Part shown: positions 45,420 through 52,575 of the stretch, one piece after another
Layout of the letters: the number at the start of each line of letters is the position of its first letter
Position numbering within the stretch: the stretch's first letter is position 1
Source: GCA-002050365 sp038235165
Lineage (GTDB): Bacteria > Acidobacteriota > Blastocatellia > Pyrinomonadales > Pyrinomonadaceae
NCBI GenBank assembly: GCA_038235165.1
Contig: JBBSUG010000002.1
Span: forward strand, 124,001 to 188,000
Direction of reading: 5' to 3'
Length of the DNA stretch: 64,000 nt
The notes under the pieces: generated by a model
Database searches by the model: none
Told to the model about the DNA's origin: nothing
What the model saw: only the letters and a program-made list of their open reading frames with translations
Program-made: the position numbers and the translations under genes

Positions 45420-46253
45420 AATTTACTAAAAAACACCCGCCTTGCTTTTATCGGCTGCGGCGTAATGGCGGAATCAATGGCAGCGGGGCTTTTGCGAATG
45501 GAACTGGTCGCGCCGGAACAGATCGTCGCATCACATCCGCGCCGCGAACGGCGCAGTGAACTCGAAAGCAAATATAAAATCACGGTTTACGAACACAATG
45601 CCGATGCGGTGAAAGCAGTTCGAGACGATGAATCAATCGTCGTTTTGTGCGTCAAACCGCAGCGCATCAACAGCGTTCTGGCGGAACTCAAAAACGTCGT
45701 CCTGTCGGAACAGTTGATTATTTCAATTGTGGCGGGCGCACTAATCGAAACGATTTCCACGATGCTCGCCAATGATTTGGTCGTGCGGGCGATGCCGAAT
45801 ACACCGTCGCAAATCGGTCAGGGAATGACGGCGTGGACTTGCACGGACGAAGTTGACGAAAATCATCAGGCGCAGGTCAGAGAATTATTGACCGCGCTCG
45901 GCAAAGAAATCTTTGTCGAAACGGAGAATATGATTGATATGGCGACTTCGTTGAGCGCAACGGGTCCGACTTATATTTTTACGTTTATGGAAGCGATGAC
46001 CGACGCGGGCGTACATCTCGGGTTTTCACGCCGCGTCTCGCAGGAACTCGTTCAGCAAACTATTCTCGGCTCGGTTTTGTTCGCCATCGAATCCGGCAAA
46101 CACCCGGCGGAACTCCGCAGTATGGTCACGTCACCCGGCGGAACTTCCGCCGAAGCCAACTATCAAATGGAAAAAGGCGGCTTGCGAACCGTTTTGTCAA
46201 AGGCGATTTACGCCGCTTACCAACGCGCCGTCGAGTTGGGGAAGAAGGGATGA
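45414..46253 (+). CDS. proC: Pyrroline-5-carboxylate reductase
   Basis: This 279-residue NAD(P)H-dependent enzyme makes the last step of proline synthesis. It has the Rossmann motif F-I-G-C-G-V-M-A-E-S near residue 11, R-A-M-P-N-T-P near 127 and the C-terminal signature V-T-S-P-G-G-T-S-A-E-A with an A-x-x-R-A-x-E-L end. The ATG lies inside a heptamer unit and has no upstream Shine-Dalgarno sequence, so initiation may depend on the repeat or on coupling. Length and motifs are otherwise normal. Confidence 0.96.
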   Translation: MSNLLKNTRLAFIGCGVMAESMAAGLLRMELVAPEQIVASHPRRERRSELESKYKITVYEHNADAVKAVRDDESIVVLCVKPQRINSVLAELKNVVLSEQLIISIVAGALIETISTMLANDLVVRAMPNTPSQIGQGMTAWTCTDEVDENHQAQVRELLTALGKEIFVETENMIDMATSLSATGPTYIFTFMEAMTDAGVHLGFSRRVSQELVQQTILGSVLFAIESGKHPAELRSMVTSPGGTSAEANYQMEKGGLRTVLSKAIYAAYQRAVELGKKG

Positions 46254-46259
46254 AGGATG

Positions 46260-46370
46260 AGTGCTGAGTTCTCAGTGCCGAAGTGCTGAGAATTTAGCGA
46301 CTAATTGTCGTACAGAAAAGTTTATTTCTACATTACAGCAGTCAGCACTAAGGACTCAACACTCAGCACT
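46260..46370. repeat. Inverted pair of heptamer arrays between proC and the MFS gene
   Basis: The left arm is AGTGCTG, AGTTCTC, AGTGCCG and (after a one-base slip) AGTGCTG at 46260-46288. The right arm is CAGCAGT, CAGCACT, AAGGACT, CAACACT, CAGCACT at 46336-46370. The arms are complementary in consensus and fill the gap between two convergent genes. Confidence 0.8.
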
Positions 46371-46373
46371 ATC

Positions 46374-48002
46374 TTAATTCCCACTCGCTTCCGGTTGATT
46401 TCGCGCGTTGATCGTCGTCTGTTCCGCCATAAACATTTTCTCTCCGCAATCCGAATCAGTCGTGTGTTCTTTTGATTCTGTGCTTTGTTTCGGCAAAAGT
46501 AACGCAACAAAAAAAGCCAGTATTGATAGAATCGCGCCGACGAAAAACACTTTGTGAACCGAAACCGCCATCGCCTGCTGCAAAACGTCGAGAGTTTCCG
46601 GCGGCAGAGTTGCTTTCGCCTGCGGGTCAATCAGCGCATTTGGATTGGCGGCAAAAGCAGCGGCTTGTTCGACCGTTAAGTTAGTCGTGCCGGATTCGGC
46701 GACCTGATTCAACTGCATCGCCAAACCCGCCGTCAAAAACGCACCCATAATCGCCACGCCGAACGCGCCGCCGATTGCCCGCGAAAATTGGTTGAGCGAA
46801 GTCGCCACGCCGAGTTTCGTGCGTTCGACCGCCTGCTGCACCGCGATCAAAAGCGTCAGCATCGTCAATCCCAACCCTGCGCCGATGAGAGCTAAATCCA
46901 CATAGAGCCAAATTTGCGCCGTGTCGCGCTGAAACATCGAAAGCAGAATAAATCCGGCACTCAAAACGACAAACCCGGTCAGTGTTATTGTGCGAAAACC
47001 AACTTTCAGCAGGATGCGTCCGCCGATCACCGACATCGTGACCCAACTGAGCATCAGCGGTGTCAGCAGCGAACCGGCTTCCGTCGCCGTCGCGCCCAGT
47101 GCGCCCTGCGCGAACAGCGGAACAAACGAAATCGCGCCGAACATTGCCACGCCCGCCAGAAATCCCGCGCCGACGGCGACTGAGATCGTCCGGTTTTTGA
47201 ACAGATCGAACGGAATGATCGGGTCGGACGCACGTTTTTCAATCCATGCGAAAAGTCCCAGTAAAATTATCGAAACGGCGAACAGCAGAAGATTTTCGGT
47301 CGAAAAGAACACCGCGACCGACGCACTGCCTTCAACCAAAACGAGCATCATCAAACTGATGGCGAGCATCAACACGCTCGCCCCGGCATAATCAATCTTC
47401 GGCTTTTTCGTCAGTTTCGGTTCTTTCAGCGCGATGCCGATGATTAATGCCGCGAGAACGCCGACCGGCAGATTGATGTAAAAAACCCACCGCCACGAAA
47501 TTTGATCGGTGATAAAACCGCCGACAATCGGACCGACAACGCTGGAAAGTCCCCACACTCCGCTAAAATACGCCTGCATTTTGGCGCGTTCTTCAAGCGT
47601 AAAAATATCGCCGATAATCGTCATTCCGAGCGGCACGAGCGCGCCCGCGCCGAGTCCCTGAATCGCCCGAAAGATAATCAACTGCGTCATCGTCTCCGAC
47701 ATTCCCGACAGAATCGAGCCGAGTAGGAAGATTCCGATGCCGATTTGATAAAGCAGTCGGCGACCGTAAATGTCGGAAAGTTTCCCCCACACCGGCACGG
47801 TCACGGTCGAAGTGACGAGATATGCCGAAAAAACCCAACTGTAATGATTGAGTCCGCCCAATGACGCGATTACCGTCGGCATCGCCGTCCCGACGACCGT
47901 CGCTTCGAGCGCGGCGATAAACATTCCCGTCATCACGCCAATCGTTACCGCCCAGCGGCGGCGCGAGGTCATCTCTAAAAGTGGCTTGCTTTTGTCTTCC
48001 AT
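46374..48002 (-). CDS. DHA2-family multidrug MFS transporter (EmrB/QacA type)
   Basis: This 542-residue inner-membrane antiporter has 14 predicted helices. Motif A-like G-K-L-S-D-I-Y-G-R-R-L-L near residue 76, the antiporter motif C-like G-L-S-S-V-V-G-P-I-V-G-G near 150 and the family start A-A-L-E-A-T-V-V-G-T-A-M-P-T are all present. It exports hydrophobic compounds in exchange for protons. A hydrophilic 30-residue tail ends the protein. It follows the Uma2-like gene on the same strand by 57 bases. Confidence 0.94.
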   Translation of the reverse strand: MEDKSKPLLEMTSRRRWAVTIGVMTGMFIAALEATVVGTAMPTVIASLGGLNHYSWVFSAYLVTSTVTVPVWGKLSDIYGRRLLYQIGIGIFLLGSILSGMSETMTQLIIFRAIQGLGAGALVPLGMTIIGDIFTLEERAKMQAYFSGVWGLSSVVGPIVGGFITDQISWRWVFYINLPVGVLAALIIGIALKEPKLTKKPKIDYAGASVLMLAISLMMLVLVEGSASVAVFFSTENLLLFAVSIILLGLFAWIEKRASDPIIPFDLFKNRTISVAVGAGFLAGVAMFGAISFVPLFAQGALGATATEAGSLLTPLMLSWVTMSVIGGRILLKVGFRTITLTGFVVLSAGFILLSMFQRDTAQIWLYVDLALIGAGLGLTMLTLLIAVQQAVERTKLGVATSLNQFSRAIGGAFGVAIMGAFLTAGLAMQLNQVAESGTTNLTVEQAAAFAANPNALIDPQAKATLPPETLDVLQQAMAVSVHKVFFVGAILSILAFFVALLLPKQSTESKEHTTDSDCGEKMFMAEQTTINARNQPEASGN

Positions 48003-48059
48003 TTGGAACCCCTTGTAATCTCCCTGTCAGTTTTCCTATTTTCAAAAAATGTCTAATAA

Positions 48060-48758
48060 TCAAAGTTGATCCGGGTCAATGCCGAGTTCGCGCAGTTTTC
48101 TTTCGGCTTTTTCGGCGCGTTCCTTCCCGCTCAAAATCAAATTCCCGTCCGCGTCGCACCAGCGCAGCCATTCAAACTGTTCTTCTTCAAACTCACCGTT
48201 CCACAGCGTCAAACCGAGTCCGACATCCGGCAAATCGAAATCTCTCCGCAGATGATAACGTCTGCCGCCGAAACCCAGTTCGTAAACACGCAAAACATCG
48301 CCGCTCAACGCTTGCAGCGGATCAAAGACGACGTAGTAGCTGACTGCCATTTTTGCGTACCGATCCATTTTACCGGAAAATTCATCGCCTTTTTTGTTCG
48401 AGGCGATTTCGACCGCGACTTCCGGGACTTTGCCGAATTCCCAAACAAAATACGACCGATTTTTCTTTTCAAAAAAATTCCCGCGCGGCTCGACATCCAA
48501 ACTCAAAAGCATATCCGGCACAATCGGCGATTGATACGGCGTGAAAAATATGCCAACGTTACAATCAGCAAAAAAACTCCGCAGTTGCGGCACTTCCTCG
48601 TTCGTAAGAGATTTCCACGAACTGTACAGCGGCTCAACCAGAAAGCGCATCTGTTTTGCAGAAACAATGTCATCCAATGGTTTATCATCCTCCGTGACAA
48701 GATTTTCGATAACTTCGTCAAAATCGTATGGCAATTCGACCAAAGCATTTTGCGGCAT
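48060..48758 (-). CDS. Uma2-family putative restriction-endonuclease-fold protein
   Basis: This 232-residue member of the Uma2/DUF820 family has a PD-(D/E)xK-like core. Marks are V-P-D-M-L-L-S near residue 105, V-P-E-V-A-V-E-I-A-S-N near 128 with the E-V-x-S/N pattern, and K-M-D-R-Y-A-K-M-A-V-S-Y-Y-V-V-F-D. These proteins are of unknown function and often expanded in cyanobacteria and Acidobacteriota. I chose the ATG at 48758 because GAGG lies 8 bases before it. It ends with a Lys/Arg-rich helix. Confidence 0.85.
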   Translation of the reverse strand: MPQNALVELPYDFDEVIENLVTEDDKPLDDIVSAKQMRFLVEPLYSSWKSLTNEEVPQLRSFFADCNVGIFFTPYQSPIVPDMLLSLDVEPRGNFFEKKNRSYFVWEFGKVPEVAVEIASNKKGDEFSGKMDRYAKMAVSYYVVFDPLQALSGDVLRVYELGFGGRRYHLRRDFDLPDVGLGLTLWNGEFEEEQFEWLRWCDADGNLILSGKERAEKAERKLRELGIDPDQL

Positions 48759-48837
48759 AAATTTTTCCTCGCTGATATAATTCATTTTGCCTGCCTATTT
48801 TACCACAATCATTTTTATTGCAGAGCAATTTTAGTCA

Positions 48838-48880
48838 AAAAAAAGAGCGGCGAATTTGTAGTCCGCCCCTCTTTTTCTTT
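48838..48880 (-). terminator. Intrinsic terminator after the lipoprotein gene
   Basis: On the minus strand GAGGGGCG pairs with CGCCGCTC (one mismatch) across a short loop and is followed by seven T residues. It lies about 20 bases after the stop at 48900. Confidence 0.75.
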
Positions 48881-48899
48881 TATTTTACTGCCTCGAAAT

Positions 48900-49277
48900 T
48901 TATTTTCCGTTGCTAAATTTACGGTCGTCTTCCATCAACACCAAACCGTAATTTTTGCCGTTGTAATTGACACCATTCTGGATTTTACCTTTCACGCCGA
49001 GCCGTGCGCCTTTGGACGGAACGCTTCTTCTGGTCATCACCCAGATCGAACCCGTTCCGTCGTCAACTTTGTAGATGCCGCCCGAACCGTTGCTGATAAT
49101 CGGAATCGAAACGCCGTAACTATTCTGCACGGTTCCCGCCACCGCGACATCCTTGTCGTAATATTTGCCCGGATTCGCCTCGATGTCGGCGATGCTCACC
49201 CGTTTTGGACACGCTGTCAGAAACATTCCGGTCAACAGAACCAAACTCAACAAAATCGTTTTTGTTCCTTTCTTCAT
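48900..49277 (-). CDS. Small lipoprotein with OB-fold-like domain
   Basis: This 125-residue protein has a lipoprotein signal peptide with lipobox L-T-A-C (Cys23). The mature part (Y-Y-D-K-D-V-A-V-A-G-T-V, D-D-G-T-G-S-I-W-V, L-G-V-K-G-K-I) has the strand pattern of a bacterial OB-fold. It is therefore probably anchored at a membrane facing the periplasm. Its ligand is unknown. A strong ribosome-binding site (AAAGGAG) precedes the ATG and it has its own terminator. Confidence 0.75.
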   Translation of the reverse strand: MKKGTKTILLSLVLLTGMFLTACPKRVSIADIEANPGKYYDKDVAVAGTVQNSYGVSIPIISNGSGGIYKVDDGTGSIWVMTRRSVPSKGARLGVKGKIQNGVNYNGKNYGLVLMEDDRKFSNGK

Positions 49278-49443
49278 TTATTCTCCTTTTTTGTCTGATG
49301 AATTTTCGGGAGAGCCGTTTTCACAAACTAGAGATTCGATTTTGGCGGTAAAAGTTTGCCGTCGTGATTTTTAGATTCGGTGTTTGTTTCGTAATAAATG
49401 CTTTGATATATTTCAACTACAAAATATTTTCAGGAGATTTATA

Positions 49444-50382
49444 ATGAAAAAAATTACTTCCATTTTCTGTTTGACGTTATTATCGGCGGCGTTGACCGTT
49501 TCAGCGTTCGCACAGGACAATTCCAAAAAAGATGAACTTTTCGGCAAAATCGCTAAAATGTCGCAGACGAAAAAGTCTGAAGATCAAGAAAAAGCCTATC
49601 AGTTAGGCAAAGAATTTTTGGCGCAGTACGGAAAAGATGCGGACGAAAAAGTAACCAAAGTTAAAGATTTCGTCGAAAAATATCGTTCTTCGATTATCAA
49701 TAAAAAACTGGACGACGGTAAAACCGCCGAGGCGTTCACTATCGGTAAGGAAATCCTGGCACAGGAACCGGAAAATTCTTATGTGACGATGAATTTGGCA
49801 TACGGCGGCTACGAGGCTTTGACCAAGAAAAAAGACAAATCTTTTGCAACGGATTCAGTCAATTACGCCAAAGAAACTTTGAAACTTTTCGCGGCAAACA
49901 AACTGCCGAAAACCTATCAGCCGTTCACCAATCAAGCTGAAGCGACGGCGTTAATGTATTACGTGATCGGCAGTTTTGCGGTTGACAGCGATATGAAGGC
50001 GGCGGCGGAAAATTTTTATAAATCGCTGCAATACGAATCGAAAATCAAAAACACCGCTTATCCTTATTATTACATCGCTTTCAGTTACGAAGACCAATAT
50101 GCAAAAGCGGCAAAGGATTTTCAAATCAAAAACGGCAGCAAAACGGTAGAAGATGCCGAATATAAAGCCGACAACGCGAAACTCGAAAAATTGGTCAACC
50201 GGATGCTCGACGCTTACGCCCGGACGGTGAAAATCGCCCAAGCCGAGAATAATTCCAACACGCCCGCGTGGAAACAGCGTTATCTCGAAATCTACAAATT
50301 CGCCAAACAGACCGACGACGGGGCGGACGCATATCTCAACAATATTATGTCAACGCCGCAGTCCGATCCGAATGTAATTTAG
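49444..50382 (+). CDS. Exported helical repeat protein of unknown function
   Basis: This 312-residue protein has a signal peptide (about residues 1-24, V-S-A-F-A-Q) and an almost wholly helical body with TPR-like spacing. Examples are K-A-Y-Q-L-G-K-E-F-L-A-Q and A-F-T-I-G-K-E-I-L-A-Q-E-P-E-N-S-Y. It is rich in Lys and Asp. AGGAG lies 9 bases before the ATG at 49444, which I prefer to an upstream in-frame ATG. It probably binds partner proteins in the periplasm. Repeat element C starts right after its stop. Confidence 0.75.
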   Translation: MKKITSIFCLTLLSAALTVSAFAQDNSKKDELFGKIAKMSQTKKSEDQEKAYQLGKEFLAQYGKDADEKVTKVKDFVEKYRSSIINKKLDDGKTAEAFTIGKEILAQEPENSYVTMNLAYGGYEALTKKKDKSFATDSVNYAKETLKLFAANKLPKTYQPFTNQAEATALMYYVIGSFAVDSDMKAAAENFYKSLQYESKIKNTAYPYYYIAFSYEDQYAKAAKDFQIKNGSKTVEDAEYKADNAKLEKLVNRMLDAYARTVKIAQAENNSNTPAWKQRYLEIYKFAKQTDDGADAYLNNIMSTPQSDPNVI

Positions 50383-50383
50383 T

Positions 50384-50566
50384 CGGAGCGCGGAAGTTCC
50401 GTCCGCCAACGCAGCGAAGCGAGCGTTGAATAGCAACTCATTATCACAACACACTCCGAATGCGAAGAAGTAACTCGGTTTTACCGTTAAACGGTCTTGT
50501 AATAATGTGGAGATACTCAACGCCTCGCTTCGCTGGCGTTGAGGCGGACGGGACTTCCGCGCTCCA
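50384..50566. mobile_element. Terminal-inverted-repeat element, copy C
   Basis: This 183-base segment has the best-preserved ends. About 45 bases from the left (GGAGCGCGGAAGTTCCGTCC, then CAACGCAGCGAAGCGAG) are nearly identical to the complement of the right end. The left end begins one base after a TAG stop. It matches copies A (13191) and B (17832). It has no coding capacity. Confidence 0.8.
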
Positions 50567-50651
50567 ACTTAATTGACTTTCAGCCTGATTGAAGTTAGCC
50601 TCATTTCTATCAGGCTTTTGTTTTAAAATTCACTTCCGGCGGGATTTCCCA

Positions 50652-51770
50652 ATGAGCGCGACACAACCGGCTTTAGCTGAAAAATTTTCATTCACGTCCA
50701 GTGTCAAAGCCGATGTTTGGCAGCCGAAATCGAACCCGAAAGCGTTTGAATGGTGGTATTTCGACGCTTTGAGCGAAGACGGGCGCGACGCGGTGGTGAT
50801 AATTTTTCTCGATAACTTTATTTTTTCTCCGCGCTATAATGCGGCGAACCGCACACATAATCGGTTCACCGACAAACTTCGCCGGAAAAAAAATTCCAAC
50901 TGCGCCGATTGTTATCCTGCGCTCGCTTTCACTTATTACCGCGACGGCAAGCCCGTCTATCGGGCGATCAACGAATTTGCGCCCGAAGATTTGAAAGCCG
51001 ATCAGGAAACCCCGGCGTGCCGCATTGGTGATAATTTTTTCCGGCTCGAATCCGCCCCTTACGGTTCCGGGTATCTACTTTCAATTAACGCCAAACTTCG
51101 CAAAAACCGGCAGCTCGAAGCACATTTTGAATGGCTTTCGATTGAGAGCGATTTTCTGCCCGACAAAAAATTAAATAAAGACGATTCGCACATCTGGAAC
51201 CTGGTCACGGCACGGGCGGATGTGACCGGGAAAATCACCGTTTCCGACGAAAAAGGCAAAGAAACAAATGCCGTTCATTTTCGCGGAACGGGTTATCACG
51301 ACCACAATTTTGACAATCGCTGGTTGCCCGACACCGTTTCCGAATGGCAGTGGGGACGCGCCCACTTTTCCGACGCGACCGCCGTCTTTTATCGTTACAA
51401 AGAGATTGGCGAAGAATCGGCGACGACGAAACTTTTCACCGTCCGCGACAACAATCTGCGTGACCGCGACGCGGGTTACGAACAGCAAAATTTTCAGCGC
51501 GACAAATTCGGCATCAAATATCCAACCCGGTTGCGGTTTGTTACTGAAGACAATACTCGTTTGCGCGTCAAACAGACAAAAGTCATTGATTCGAGCTTTT
51601 TCTACCTGCGTTTTCTGAGCGAAATGACGCTGACTCTGCGCGACGGCAAACCGCGTAAAACCATCGGCATTACCGAATATCTTTCCCCGAAAGCGTTGAG
51701 ATATTTCTGGCTCGACTGGCTGACCAATATGCGGATCGGCAGGAGCGGACGGGGTTCATTTTTGCCTTGA
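50652..51770 (+). CDS. CrtC-like carotenoid 1,2-hydratase / lipocalin-type protein
   Basis: This 372-residue protein has the CrtC/AttH fold marks E-W-W-Y-F-D-A near residue 30, R-G-T-G-Y-H-D-H-N-F-D near 215 and E-W-Q-W-G-R-A-H-F near 240. CrtC-type enzymes hydrate the end groups of acyclic carotenoids. No phytoene synthase or desaturase gene is in the window, so the substrate is open. The start at ATG 50652 is the first ATG; a TTG further upstream falls close to repeat element C and would add an odd leader. No signal peptide is visible. Confidence 0.78.
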   Translation: MSATQPALAEKFSFTSSVKADVWQPKSNPKAFEWWYFDALSEDGRDAVVIIFLDNFIFSPRYNAANRTHNRFTDKLRRKKNSNCADCYPALAFTYYRDGKPVYRAINEFAPEDLKADQETPACRIGDNFFRLESAPYGSGYLLSINAKLRKNRQLEAHFEWLSIESDFLPDKKLNKDDSHIWNLVTARADVTGKITVSDEKGKETNAVHFRGTGYHDHNFDNRWLPDTVSEWQWGRAHFSDATAVFYRYKEIGEESATTKLFTVRDNNLRDRDAGYEQQNFQRDKFGIKYPTRLRFVTEDNTRLRVKQTKVIDSSFFYLRFLSEMTLTLRDGKPRKTIGITEYLSPKALRYFWLDWLTNMRIGRSGRGSFLP

Positions 51771-51780
51771 ATCTAAAACC

Positions 51781-51808
51781 TCAAACCTTAAACCTTAAAC
51801 CTTAAAAT
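51781..51808. repeat. Heptamer array between the CrtC-like gene and ppa
   Basis: The units TCAAACC, TTAAACC, TTAAACC and TTAAAAT follow in exact 7-base steps. The array begins 10 bases after one stop and covers the stop and last codons of ppa (N-F-K-V) on the other strand. Confidence 0.75.
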
Positions 51809-52325
51809 TAGTCTTATACAGTTCGATGGCTTCGTTGATAATTTCAAAGGCTTTTTCGCGCCCGTAGAATTCTTCGACGACGACTTGTTTATGTTCGAGA
51901 TTTTTGTAATCTTCAAAAAACGCCCGCATTTCGACGGTCGAATGCGGCGGAAGTTCGGAAATGTCGTTGCGGTAGCTGACGGATATATCATTGGCGGCGA
52001 CGGCGATTATTTTATCGTCGGTTTCACCCGAATCAACCATTCGCATCACTCCGATTACTTTTGCGTCCAATAAACACCGCGACGGCAGTGGAATCGAACT
52101 AAAAACCAAAATATCGAGCGGATCGTTGTCGTCGCAATAAGTCTGCGGAATGAAACCGTAATTTGCCGGGTAATGCACCGACGAATAAAGAACGCGGTCG
52201 AGTTTGATCAACCCGCTCTCTTTATCCAATTCAAACTTCCCTTTGCTGCCCTTCGGAATCTCGATTAATGCGTTGACTATTTCGGGCGCATTATCGCCGC
52301 TTTTTACGTCGTGCCAGGGATTCAT
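51795..52325 (-). CDS. ppa: Inorganic pyrophosphatase (family I)
   Basis: This 176-residue soluble enzyme hydrolyses pyrophosphate and drives biosynthesis. The metal-binding signature D-D-N-D-P-L-D-I-L-V lies near residue 66, K-G-S-K-G-K-F-E-L-D near 26 and D-S-G-E-T-D-D-K near 98; these supply the Asp, Lys and Glu ligands. The length is standard for the hexameric bacterial form. The last four residues are encoded by a heptamer repeat. Confidence 0.97.
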   Translation of the reverse strand: MNPWHDVKSGDNAPEIVNALIEIPKGSKGKFELDKESGLIKLDRVLYSSVHYPANYGFIPQTYCDDNDPLDILVFSSIPLPSRCLLDAKVIGVMRMVDSGETDDKIIAVAANDISVSYRNDISELPPHSTVEMRAFFEDYKNLEHKQVVVEEFYGREKAFEIINEAIELYKTNFKV

Positions 52326-52431
52326 AAAATTTCAATTTTCCAGTTGTCTAGTTTCGTAAAAATGCGAGAAAAAACATTTCACCGTGTTTTTATTTTGTCA
52401 CATCAGGAAAACAATCACAATGCCGTCAAGA

Positions 52432-52555
52432 GGCGGAAACACGACCGTCAGGGAGTGTGTCAATCGCTCGACCAATGACACACTCCCTCACGCTCGCGTT
52501 TCCGCCCCGTCCGAACTCGACCAATAACACACTCCCTGACGGTCGCGTTTCCGCC
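52432..52555. repeat. Palindromic and direct repeat cluster
   Basis: A 30-base block starting GGCGGAAACACGACCG (52432-52461) is inverted at 52477-52506 and again at 52526-52555. The two right-hand blocks, each about 36 bases with the flanking CCCGTCC, are direct repeats of each other. It lies between ppa and the subtilase gene; no coding role was found. Confidence 0.75.
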
Positions 52556-52575
52556 CCGTCCAATCCGGCAAATTT

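Noticed and set aside
48066..49298. 410-codon plus-strand frame antisense to the Uma2 and lipoprotein genes
   Set aside because: Both opposite-strand genes have motifs, start sites and terminators; the antisense product is Phe/His-rich without domains.
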